Of a DNA stretch of 64,000 nucleotides, positions 25,787 through 33,306 are shown piece by piece. A model generated the notes under the pieces. That model was given only the letters and a program-made list of their open reading frames with translations, ran no database searches and was not told the DNA's origin. This DNA is from CAYNFP01 sp964396655 (GTDB lineage: Bacteria; Bacillota_I; Bacilli_A; RF39; UBA660): positions 1-64,000 of the forward strand of contig CAYNFP010000003.1 of the NCBI GenBank assembly GCA_964396655.1. The letters are read 5' to 3'. Position numbers and translations under genes: made by a program. Position 1 is the stretch's first letter. The number at the start of each line of letters is the position of its first letter.

Positions 25787-26668
25787 TTACTCCTTTATAA
25801 ATTTATTGTGTTTATTTATATATTCAAAAAATCTCTTTGAGAATAAAACATCTTTTAATACTCTAAGAGAAGTAAAAGCCGCGATTGAATTAATTTCACA
25901 TACTGTATAACCTTCTTCAGTAAATAATAAATCAATTCCAGTAAAATCAAAACCAAGCAGTTTAGCAACTTTTAAACAAATATTCTTTATTTCATCATCT
26001 AATTCATAAGGAATTGCATATCCTCCTTGACTAATATTAGCTCTAAATTCATCACTCTTAGCTGCATTTCTTTGAACACATCCCAAAATTTCCCCATCAA
26101 GAACATATATTCTTAAATCTTTTCCATAAGTACTTTTAATATATTCTTGATATATATAATTTTTATTATGTTTTATTTTTTTATAATCTTCTACATTCTT
26201 TATAAGTTTTACTCCTCTTCCTCTACTACCAAAATTATCTTTAGCAACAAAAGGAGTTCCTAATATTTCCACTATTTCTTTATATTTTAATATATTTTTC
26301 TTTGGAAATAATGTTTTGGGAGTATTTATATTATTTTTAGATAATATTAAATGAATTCTAAATTTATCTTTAGCAATAATCATACTTTCAGGATCATTAA
26401 TAATTTTTATTCCCTTTTCTTTTAAAAATCTTCCGATTGTTATAGACATAGTTCTTAAAAACACAAAATTAGGAAAATTTTCTGTTTTTTCTCCTTTATA
26501 ATACATTTCTAATTCTTTTCCAGCAATTAAAGATATATCTTCATAATTTAATATTTCAATTGATACTCCGTATTCTTCAGCTCTTTTTTTCATGGTATTT
26601 AAAAAATTAGCACCACTTTTAATTCCAATATTAGAATATATAAACCATCCATCTACTTTTTTATTCAT
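25787..26668 (-). CDS. RimK-type ATP-grasp ligase
   Basis: This 293-aa protein is expected to form amide bonds through an acylphosphate. The ATP-grasp core is visible: FVAKDNFGSRGRGVKLI (about residues 136-152), YQEYIKSTYGKDLRIYVL (about 171-188), GCVQRNA and RANISQGGYA, then FTGIDLLF and the metal-ligand pair in VCEINS (about 262-267). The N-terminal half is a pre-ATP-grasp domain of about 100 residues. These features match RimK/LysX-type peptide or amino-acid ligases, not carboxylases. Substrate is unknown. It overlaps the upstream fusion gene by 8 bases and is 3 bases before tgt. Partnership with the two amidoligase-like proteins is inferred from this coupling. Confidence 0.85.
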   Translation of the reverse strand: MNKKVDGWFIYSNIGIKSGANFLNTMKKRAEEYGVSIEILNYEDISLIAGKELEMYYKGEKTENFPNFVFLRTMSITIGRFLKEKGIKIINDPESMIIAKDKFRIHLILSKNNINTPKTLFPKKNILKYKEIVEILGTPFVAKDNFGSRGRGVKLIKNVEDYKKIKHNKNYIYQEYIKSTYGKDLRIYVLDGEILGCVQRNAAKSDEFRANISQGGYAIPYELDDEIKNICLKVAKLLGFDFTGIDLLFTEEGYTVCEINSIAAFTSLRVLKDVLFSKRFFEYINKHNKFIKE

Positions 26669-27959
26669 TTTTACCTCCTAGAATATCCAAAATATTTATT
26701 ATTATTTCTTTTAAATTTTCTGTTTTAATTTTTAATTTTAGATTTCTTACTTCAAGATATCTTTTATTTAAATAATTTACTAAAGCATATTTACCAGTAA
26801 ACTCTTCTTGTTTATTTAAATATTTTTTATAACTTGATTTTTTTAAAATTTTTGTATATTTATCTTTTCTAAATAAATTTTTATTCTTATATAAATAATT
26901 TATCAAATTCTTATGATACTTTTCAATATCTATTTTACTAAATCTTAAAGTTAATGAAGAATTATAATCATTTTTATATATAATAGTTTCTCTACTGTTT
27001 TTTATTACTTTCAATATTTTAGTATATATTTTTATTAAATTATTTACTTCCATTGGTTTTAAAATTATAGAAAATGAATAATCACTAATAACTTTACTTC
27101 TTCTTAAAAAACAACCATTATCATAAACAATTTTTTTTAATTTTAATAAAGTGTTTTCAATAAATTTTTCATCTTTTAAATTATAATTTGTTCCTAAATT
27201 AATCTTCATTCCAACTAAGTTTTTCTCATATTGATATTTTATAAGATCAATATCTAATATTTTATCAAAAATATTACTATATTTTTTATTATATTTTTTA
27301 ATTATTTTTTTACCTTCTAATTCATTTACTATATTTATAAGAGTTTCTATTATTTTATTAAATGAATCAATTCTTGTTTTTGGCCAACGATATTTTCTAC
27401 CAATTTCTAATTGAATTGTATTTATACCAGTTCTACTTTTCATATCATAACTTATTGTGTTTATTCCAGAACATTTAATTTTATCTAATATTATTGAACT
27501 AATATCATTATCTAAAAAATTATTATATATTGTTTTAATTATATTTTTATCTGTTATATTATTTCCATAATATGTCCCTATTTCAATATCAAATTTATGA
27601 GAAAAACATCCATGCAAATCTATTAATAATTTAATATTATTTTTTTTAATATAACTTTCTAATTCATCTTTATAATTTGAATTTTTATCAAAATTAGCGT
27701 CATCATCCATATTTCTTGTTTTAATTATTAAATGACACCCAGTATTCTTTTGAACTATTTTTGAAATTACCCCAACATAGTTTTCTCTAATTTTAATTTT
27801 ACCTTTTCTTAATTGACTCACTGAATGAGGACAAGATATCATAATTTTAGAATTATTTCCTTTAATTATTTTATATCCTTTTTTAGATTCTAAATCACCT
27901 TTATTTTTAAAAGGTTCTTCCATATCTTTTGCTTCTTTGTAAGACATATAATACTTCAT
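26661..27959 (-). CDS. Fusion: N-formylglutamate-amidohydrolase-like domain + degenerate amidoligase-like domain
   Basis: A 432-aa two-domain protein. Residues about 30-215 resemble the N-formylglutamate amidohydrolase superfamily: SCPHSV (His45), LLIDLHG (Asp114, His116), DIEIGTYYG and TIQLEIGRKYR (Glu185). Residues about 247-430 align by eye with the neighbouring amidoligase-like protein (27961-28836), sharing the DYSF.I.L.P, VNYL and EVRN positions. The key residues are changed, however: Lys252/Asn254 replace the Glu-x-Glu pair, and the G-I-H-L-N segment reads S-L-T-L-R. It therefore looks like a hydrolase fused to a catalytically dead ligase copy, perhaps a scaffold or regulatory subunit. 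The upstream gene ends two bases before its start. The hydrolase assignment is moderate; the paralogy is well supported by the alignment. Confidence 0.65.
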   Translation of the reverse strand: MKYYMSYKEAKDMEEPFKNKGDLESKKGYKIIKGNNSKIMISCPHSVSQLRKGKIKIRENYVGVISKIVQKNTGCHLIIKTRNMDDDANFDKNSNYKDELESYIKKNNIKLLIDLHGCFSHKFDIEIGTYYGNNITDKNIIKTIYNNFLDNDISSIILDKIKCSGINTISYDMKSRTGINTIQLEIGRKYRWPKTRIDSFNKIIETLINIVNELEGKKIIKKYNKKYSNIFDKILDIDLIKYQYEKNLVGMKINLGTNYNLKDEKFIENTLLKLKKIVYDNGCFLRRSKVISDYSFSIILKPMEVNNLIKIYTKILKVIKNSRETIIYKNDYNSSLTLRFSKIDIEKYHKNLINYLYKNKNLFRKDKYTKILKKSSYKKYLNKQEEFTGKYALVNYLNKRYLEVRNLKLKIKTENLKEIIINILDILGGKNE

Positions 27960-27960
27960 A

Positions 27961-28836
27961 TTAATTCTCCTGACTTGTCTTAAGTCTTTTTATTTTTTCT
28001 TTTAAACTTTTATCAGGAATTATTAAAATAGGACCTTTATTATCTAAACTAATAATTAATAATCTATCTTTAGTGACAACTCTCTCTATAGTGTCTTTAG
28101 ATAGTTTTTGAAAGCTTTTTTCAAATAATATTTTTAAATTTTTGTATGTTCTTTTCTCTTTTTTGTTTGATATAGCAATTTTATCATAAAATAATGCATT
28201 AGTTATTTCTTTAATTAAATTAATTAATTCTGATGGAGATAAATCCACTCTAACATTTCTTATTTCAACTAATTTAGAATCTAAATAATTAACCCATAAA
28301 TATTTATTTGATATTTTCTTTTGAAATTTTAAATAATCATCATATGAATATTTAAATACAAATTGCTTATATTCATTTTCTTCAAAATATTCACTATTAG
28401 ATAAAGCAAAAGCATTTAATCTCTTATGTGCTTCTTCTTTATCCAAAATATCGTATTGATTAAAATTTAAGTGTATTCCACAATTATTTTCTTTAGATAA
28501 ACATATTGATCCTTGAGATATTTCAATAATTTCAAGTAATTTAGAATATATGGTTTTAATCTTAGTTGGCGTTAAAGGGTCTAGAACAATTTCAAAATTA
28601 TAATCTCCAATAATAGTAGCATCTTTAACAAAATAACCATTTTTTCCAATTAGTTTTTTAATATTGCTAATTAATCTTTTAATAAATGTATATCTGTCTC
28701 TTGTATAATTAACGGCAATTTCTATTTCTAAACCAACTTGATTAAATTTAATATCATTTAGATTTCTATTATATCCATAAAGTGGTTTTATATCTAAAAT
28801 ATCATCATATCTTTTTTTCCAATTAATTTTTTTCAT
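27961..28836 (-). CDS. Glutamine-synthetase-fold amidoligase-like protein
   Basis: This 291-aa protein shows the pattern of amidoligase (COOH-NH2 ligase, Amidoligase_2-like) enzymes: G35-L-E37-I-E39 on a first strand, E82-I-V-L-D86-P, G120-I-H122-L-N124, and V190-E191-I-R193-N. In the GS superfamily such acidic and histidine residues bind Mg-ATP and the carboxylate. The predicted reaction is ATP-dependent amide bond formation. The C-terminal 80 residues are Lys-rich and may bind a partner or RNA. ATG at 28836, with GGAG 8 bases upstream, is chosen over the in-frame TTG; it overlaps the end of queA by 14 bases. The substrate is unknown. The family call is inferred from motifs, without a profile search. 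Confidence 0.65.
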   Translation of the reverse strand: MKKINWKKRYDDILDIKPLYGYNRNLNDIKFNQVGLEIEIAVNYTRDRYTFIKRLISNIKKLIGKNGYFVKDATIIGDYNFEIVLDPLTPTKIKTIYSKLLEIIEISQGSICLSKENNCGIHLNFNQYDILDKEEAHKRLNAFALSNSEYFEENEYKQFVFKYSYDDYLKFQKKISNKYLWVNYLDSKLVEIRNVRVDLSPSELINLIKEITNALFYDKIAISNKKEKRTYKNLKILFEKSFQKLSKDTIERVVTKDRLLIISLDNKGPILIIPDKSLKEKIKRLKTSQEN

Positions 28837-29887
28837 CAAACAAGCTCCTTTCTGTTATAAACATTGCATCACCAAAACTAAAAAATCTATATTTTTCTTT
28901 AACTGCCTCTTTATAAGCATTTAATATATTTTCTTTACCTGCTAAAGCAGATACTAACATTATTAATGTGCTTTTAGGTAAATGAAAATTAGTTATAAGT
29001 TCATTAACCCCATTAAATTTATATCCTGGATATATGAAAATATCAGTTTCTTCTTTAGTACTTACAAATTTATTATATTTTGTATAGTTACTTTCTAATG
29101 TTCTAAGAGAGGTAGTACCTACACATATTATTTTTTTATTATTTACTTTTGCTTCATTTAATATACTCGCTGTATATTCATCAATTTCATAATATTCACT
29201 ATGCATTTTATGATTTCTTATATCACTTTCAGATACCGGTCTAAATGTCCCTAAACCAACATGCAATGTCACATATAAAATTTTAATTCCTTTAGCTGCT
29301 ATTTTATTTAATAAATCTTCAGTAAAATGAAGACCAGCGGTAGGTGCTGCCGCACTACCCAATTCTTTAGCATATACTGTTTGATATCTGCTTTGATCTT
29401 TTAATTCTTCATGAATATAAGGAGGTAATGGCATTGCACCAATACTTTCTAATATTTCAATAAATACACCTTTATAATCCATTTTTATATGTGTTATACC
29501 ATCTTGGTATAACTTTATGACTTGTCCACTCAAAATATTACTAAATTCTATAATAGAATTTTCTTTAATTCTTTTTTGAGGACGAACTAAACATTCCCAT
29601 ATATCTTTATCAATTTCTTTTAATAATAATACTTCAATTTTAGCTCCAGTATCTTTTTTAATTCCATATATTCTAGAAGGTAATACTTTAGTATTATTTA
29701 AAACTAATACTGAATCAGAATCTATATAATTAATAATATCTTTAAATTTTTTATGTTCAATTGAACCATTATTTTTATTTAATATTAAAAGACGTGAATC
29801 ATCTCTTTTCTTAATTGGTGTCTGAGCAATTAAATATTCAGGCAAAAAATAATCATAAGAATTTGTATTAAATTCATCGTTTGTCAT
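28823..29887 (-). CDS. queA: S-adenosylmethionine:tRNA ribosyltransferase-isomerase
   Basis: QueA moves the ribosyl group of SAM onto preQ1-34 in tRNA to make epoxyqueuosine. Family features: YDYFLPEYLIAQTP, RDDSRLLIL, NNTKVLPSRIYG, SAAAPTAGLHFT, and LHVGLGTFRPV. ATG at 29887 is preferred to ATG at 29896 because the ribosome site AAGGGG lies only two bases before the earlier one. This gives 354 aa. It heads the minus-strand unit queA - amidoligase - fusion - ATP-grasp - tgt. A TATAAT (29921-29926) lies upstream; no preQ1 riboswitch was recognised in the 120-base leader. Confidence 0.95.
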   Translation of the reverse strand: MTNDEFNTNSYDYFLPEYLIAQTPIKKRDDSRLLILNKNNGSIEHKKFKDIINYIDSDSVLVLNNTKVLPSRIYGIKKDTGAKIEVLLLKEIDKDIWECLVRPQKRIKENSIIEFSNILSGQVIKLYQDGITHIKMDYKGVFIEILESIGAMPLPPYIHEELKDQSRYQTVYAKELGSAAAPTAGLHFTEDLLNKIAAKGIKILYVTLHVGLGTFRPVSESDIRNHKMHSEYYEIDEYTASILNEAKVNNKKIICVGTTSLRTLESNYTKYNKFVSTKEETDIFIYPGYKFNGVNELITNFHLPKSTLIMLVSALAGKENILNAYKEAVKEKYRFFSFGDAMFITERSLFDEKN

Positions 29888-30005
29888 AACACACATATCC
29901 CCTTTTTAAATTATCATTATATTATACATTAAATTAATCAAAAGTCTAGTATTTTTATTATAATATTTTTATTACATTTTTATCAATTTTTTTATTTATT
30001 TTACA

Positions 30006-30030
30006 TAAAAAAACATATAAATATTATATG
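30006..30030 (-). terminator. Terminator after trxA
   Basis: Minus-strand stem CATATA/TATATG with a 5-base loop is followed by seven T. It overlaps the trxA stop codon. Confidence 0.65.
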
Positions 30031-30317
30031 TTCTCTAATTCTTTTAATAATTGTTCCTTAGATCTAAATCCCATCATTTGTTTAACTATATTTCCATCTT
30101 TAAATACTATTAATGTAGGAATACTCATTACACCATATTTAATAGCTAATTCCTGATGTTCATCTACATTTACCTTAATTATATTTACTTTATCAGAAAC
30201 GCTTTCTAAAACGGGTGCTAACATTTTACATGGGCCACACCATTCAGCATAAAAATCTACTAAATATACTCCTTTACTAATTAATTCATTTAAATTTTCA
30301 TTTTCTAATTTTTTCAT
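30024..30317 (-). CDS. trxA: Thioredoxin
   Basis: This 97-aa cytosolic dithiol-disulfide reductant has the FYAEWCGPCKML active site and the cis-Pro motif MSIPTL. ATG at 30317 is chosen because an upstream in-frame ATG (30329) overlaps the ribosome site GGAGG. It is one base after the cvpA stop, hence translationally coupled. cvpA and trxA sit together near rnhC in many Bacillota, usually with mutS2, which is missing here. Confidence 0.95.
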   Translation of the reverse strand: MKKLENENLNELISKGVYLVDFYAEWCGPCKMLAPVLESVSDKVNIIKVNVDEHQELAIKYGVMSIPTLIVFKDGNIVKQMMGFRSKEQLLKELENI

Positions 30318-30318
30318 T

Positions 30319-31017
30319 TTATCCTCCATATTCTTTGATTAAATTATCAATTCCACTAAAATTAATTTTGTTTTTGTCTCTTAAAATTTTTAAAGCTTTA
30401 ACATCAATTACTTTGTAATCTAAGAATTTTTCTACAGCGTCTTTTTCAAAACCTTTATTGTTGTATTTATCTTTCATATTATATAATTCTTCAATTACTT
30501 CAATTGTTCCACTTACTGCATTTGTAAGAATTGGTGTATTATTTAACATATATGTCCCTATCTTTGAGTCTCCTACCCCAGTTACATTAATAAATGGTTG
30601 ACTAAAAAAGAACAACAATACAAATGAAATTACATATGCTTCAATTACTCCCAAAGCTCCGCCTATTAATTTAGAAAAGAAACCTAATATTATAGTGGCG
30701 TCAAATACCTTTTCTATTATTCCACTTATTTTTAATACTATTCTAAGTATAAGAGTTAATATAGAAGCCGCAACTATGAAAGAAATTACTTCATAAAATA
30801 ATATGTTTACTACACTTATTCCATTAAAAATTTTGAAATCTATAAAAGGAAAAGTCTTATAACAGAACATTGCAATTGGATTCTTTAAATAATAGGCTCC
30901 TACTATTACTAAAACTAAACCAATTAATGTTACTGCTTGTTTAACTGCGCCTCTTCTAAAACCAGCTAAGAAGCCAACTATTAATAAAACTATAATTACC
31001 GCATCAATAATATTCAT
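30319..31017 (-). CDS. CvpA family membrane protein
   Basis: This 232-aa protein has four membrane segments (about residues 3-20, 25-45, 68-92 and 105-135) and the family start IIDAVIIVLLIVGFLAGFRRG. CvpA was linked to colicin V production in E. coli; in most bacteria its role is unknown, with envelope stress suggested. The C-terminal 80 residues are charged and cytosolic or extracytosolic. Gene order with rnhC (divergent) and trxA is conserved among Bacillota. Confidence 0.85.
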   Translation of the reverse strand: MNIIDAVIIVLLIVGFLAGFRRGAVKQAVTLIGLVLVIVGAYYLKNPIAMFCYKTFPFIDFKIFNGISVVNILFYEVISFIVAASILTLILRIVLKISGIIEKVFDATIILGFFSKLIGGALGVIEAYVISFVLLFFFSQPFINVTGVGDSKIGTYMLNNTPILTNAVSGTIEVIEELYNMKDKYNNKGFEKDAVEKFLDYKVIDVKALKILRDKNKINFSGIDNLIKEYGG

Positions 31018-31105
31018 ACTTACCTCTTATATTATTTATTATATATTAAATTTAATGAAAATAAAAGATTTATATGATAAAATAAACTTATTGGAAGTGA
31101 TTATT

Positions 31106-32035
31106 ATGAATATAGTTTTTAAAGTAAGTGATAATATTAAAGATAAAATGATTGATTATTATAAGGATTTAAAAAAGGAAAAAACTCCTCCATATACTAT
31201 TTTTCAGGCTCAAGAAGAAGACACTATTGTTACCATGTATGAATCAGGTAAAGTTATGTTTCAGGGTATTAGTGCTGATATAGATGCTAATATGTGGAAA
31301 GATCAAGAAAGACACTTGAACAATAGAAATATAGATGAAGAATTAAAAGAAAAAGATAAAAAAGAAGAAATAGATAAAAGTTATTACTATTATAACGCAA
31401 TTGGATCTGATGAAGTTGGTACTGGAGATTATTTTGGTCCAGTAGTAGTTGCTTCAACTTTAGTAACAAAAGAAACTAGAAAATTATTAGAAGACTTAAA
31501 AATAGATGATTCAAAGAAAATGAATGATGATAAAATAAGAAGATGTGCTCCTATTATTATGAAAAAAATACCATATGAAATAAAAATATTAAATAATATT
31601 GAATTTAATAATTTAACTAGAAAACATTATAATTTAAATAAAATAAAAGCACTTCTACATAATGAAGTACTATATAAATTATCTAATAGAGAAACTAATT
31701 ATCATAAAATTATAGTTGATCAGTTTGCTAAACCAATAAATTATTTTAGTTATTTAAAACAAGAAAATATACAAGATAAAGTAACTAAAATTACATTCTT
31801 AACTAAAGCTGAAAGCAAACATTTAAGTGTAGCTGCAGCTTCAGTAATATGTAGATATATATTCTTAGAAGAATTAGATAAATTATCTAAAAAATATGGC
31901 GTTGAACTTCAAAAAGGTGCTGGTGAATTAGTTGACAAACAAGGGAAAGAATTAGTAAATAAATATGGTGAACACATATTATATGAAATATCTAAAATAA
32001 ATTTTAAAAACACACAAAAAATCCTAAATAATTAA
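31106..32035 (+). CDS. rnhC: Ribonuclease HIII
   Basis: This 309-aa enzyme cleaves RNA in RNA-DNA hybrids. The N-terminal substrate-binding domain (about residues 1-80, PPYTIFQAQEEDT) is typical of RNase HIII as opposed to HII. The catalytic domain has GSDEVGTGDYFGPVVVA, IDDSKKM, KIIVDQFAKP and KAESKHLSVAAASVICR. ATG at 31106 is preferred, with GGAAGTGA upstream, over the longer in-frame start 51 bases before it. It is divergent from cvpA. Confidence 0.94.
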   Translation: MNIVFKVSDNIKDKMIDYYKDLKKEKTPPYTIFQAQEEDTIVTMYESGKVMFQGISADIDANMWKDQERHLNNRNIDEELKEKDKKEEIDKSYYYYNAIGSDEVGTGDYFGPVVVASTLVTKETRKLLEDLKIDDSKKMNDDKIRRCAPIIMKKIPYEIKILNNIEFNNLTRKHYNLNKIKALLHNEVLYKLSNRETNYHKIIVDQFAKPINYFSYLKQENIQDKVTKITFLTKAESKHLSVAAASVICRYIFLEELDKLSKKYGVELQKGAGELVDKQGKELVNKYGEHILYEISKINFKNTQKILNN

Positions 32036-32046
32036 GATTTTTTATT
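32016..32046. terminator. Bidirectional terminator between rnhC and the toxin gene
   Basis: Stem AAAAAATC/GATTTTTT with three further pairs inside after a mismatch; A-rich and T-rich flanks. It covers the rnhC stop and the last bases of yafQ. Confidence 0.7.
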
Positions 32047-32320
32047 TATATAAATTTGAATGACTTCCCGTTCTCATCAAAATTAATATTAAATTATTAT
32101 TTTTAATCTGGTATATTAATAACCAATCTGGCTCTATATGACATTCACGACAACCAATATATTCTCCATATAAACTATGGTCTTTATATTTTGATTCGAG
32201 AGTTTCCCCACATTTTAAATTTTCAATTATTAAATTTAATTTTTCAAGATTATAATTTTGTTTTTGTAATTTTTTATAATCCTTTTTATACTTTTTTGTA
32301 TAATTAATTTTTAAAATCAT
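32042..32320 (-). CDS. yafQ: YafQ-type toxin of a type II toxin-antitoxin system
   Basis: This 92-aa RelE/ParE-superfamily ribosome-dependent mRNA endonuclease has the family core GEYIGCRECHIEPDWLLIYQI followed by RTGSHSNLY, keeping the catalytic-type His, Asp, Trp and the second His seen in YafQ. It overlaps the antitoxin gene by 4 bases (ATGA). The end lies in a shared terminator with rnhC. Confidence 0.92.
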   Translation of the reverse strand: MILKINYTKKYKKDYKKLQKQNYNLEKLNLIIENLKCGETLESKYKDHSLYGEYIGCRECHIEPDWLLIYQIKNNNLILILMRTGSHSNLYK

Positions 32321-32589
32321 TTGTCTAAATCCTTTAGCATTTCCTCTACAGTATTATAACCTTCTTCGCTTTCAGCTATCATAAAGCCTTCTTTTATAGC
32401 TTCTTTTGTTTCATCATTATAATCTTCATAACCAAGTTTAAAAGGCAAACCTTTTTCAATGCACACTCTTTTTAAAAACATATTTACCGCTACACTCATA
32501 TTAATACCAAGACTATTTAATATTTCTTCTGCTTCTAACTTTATATCATTATTTACTCTTACATGTAATACCTTATCTTTCATATTCAT
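32317..32589 (-). CDS. dinJ: DinJ/RelB-type antitoxin
   Basis: This 90-aa protein has an N-terminal ribbon-helix-helix domain (HVRVNNDIKLEAEEILNSLG, then MSVAVNMFLKRV) that binds DNA as a dimer, and an acidic C-terminal tail that neutralises YafQ. It has a strong GGAGG ribosome site; ATG at 32589 is used, but the in-frame ATG at 32583 is also possible. Autoregulation is strongly suggested by a 24-base palindrome covering its promoter. Confidence 0.92.
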   Translation of the reverse strand: MNMKDKVLHVRVNNDIKLEAEEILNSLGINMSVAVNMFLKRVCIEKGLPFKLGYEDYNDETKEAIKEGFMIAESEEGYNTVEEMLKDLDK

Positions 32590-32604
32590 TTTTCCTCCAA
32601 AATA

Positions 32605-32633
32605 AATGTATCACTTATGTGATACATTGTCAA
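32605..32633 (-). promoter_or_regulatory. Promoter and palindromic operator of dinJ-yafQ
   Basis: On the minus strand TTGACA (32633-32628) and TACATT (32610-32605) are 17 bases apart. The perfect palindrome AATGTATCAC-TTAT-GTGATACATT (plus strand, 32605-32628) fills the spacer and the -10, so DinJ or DinJ-YafQ binding would block RNA polymerase. Confidence 0.85.
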
Positions 32634-32656
32634 TTATTAATTTCATTAATTTATAA

Positions 32657-33253
32657 CTATTTAGTTCTTCTTAAAGTCATTGGTTTCTTTTCTATCGGAT
32701 CTTCAAGATTACATATAGATTTTTTGGGAGAAGTAGTAATAATAGTGGGTTTATGTTCTATACTTATTTCAGATGATCTACCTTCAACTGGTTCTTCTAA
32801 TTTTTGAACAGGTTTAGACATATCTATTTCTTTTAATTTTTGTCTTAAATTTAATAACTCCACTTTTAATTCTTTTAAATTATGATTAATTTCTTTTCTG
32901 CTGTAAGCCAAAGAATTTTTCATTGATGCATAAGGTCCTAAATTTTTGGAAAGTAACACAGTAAAAGTAATTAACTCACCTAATATAGAAAGAATTATTA
33001 TTTCAGGTAAAATTTGAGTTAAAACTAACCCAACCGATAATAATCCTAGACCAAACATAACACATAGAGTAACAATACAAGGAAATAAAATTAGCAATAA
33101 ATGATAAGGAATATAAGATTTCTTTTCCCCGTTATCATCAATATAAAAACCAAATAAAGATAATAACTTTTCTTTTTCCCATTCTTTTATTGTTTCTTTT
33201 ATTACATCAATATTATATAATATTGAAAACTTTTGAACATTTTCTTCTGTCAT
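32657..33253 (-). CDS. Two-span membrane protein with coiled-coil tail, unknown function
   Basis: This 198-aa protein has a cytosolic N-terminus (about 1-45), two hydrophobic segments (about 49-73 and 78-103), a helical Lys/Glu-rich segment (about 112-145) and a Pro/Ser/Lys-rich disordered tail. No domain is recognised. ATG at 33253 with GGAG upstream is used in preference to a TTG 57 bases earlier. It follows mutS on the same strand after 53 bases. Confidence 0.6.
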   Translation of the reverse strand: MTEENVQKFSILYNIDVIKETIKEWEKEKLLSLFGFYIDDNGEKKSYIPYHLLLILFPCIVTLCVMFGLGLLSVGLVLTQILPEIIILSILGELITFTVLLSKNLGPYASMKNSLAYSRKEINHNLKELKVELLNLRQKLKEIDMSKPVQKLEEPVEGRSSEISIEHKPTIITTSPKKSICNLEDPIEKKPMTLRRTK

Positions 33254-33306
33254 AATAATCTCCTTATTAGTTATATTACTACTTTTTTTATTATATTCAA
33301 CTATTA

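Noticed and set aside
29888..30005. Possible preQ1 riboswitch upstream of queA.
   Set aside because: No compact H-type pseudoknot with the C-rich loop was seen; the leader is just AT-rich with a promoter.
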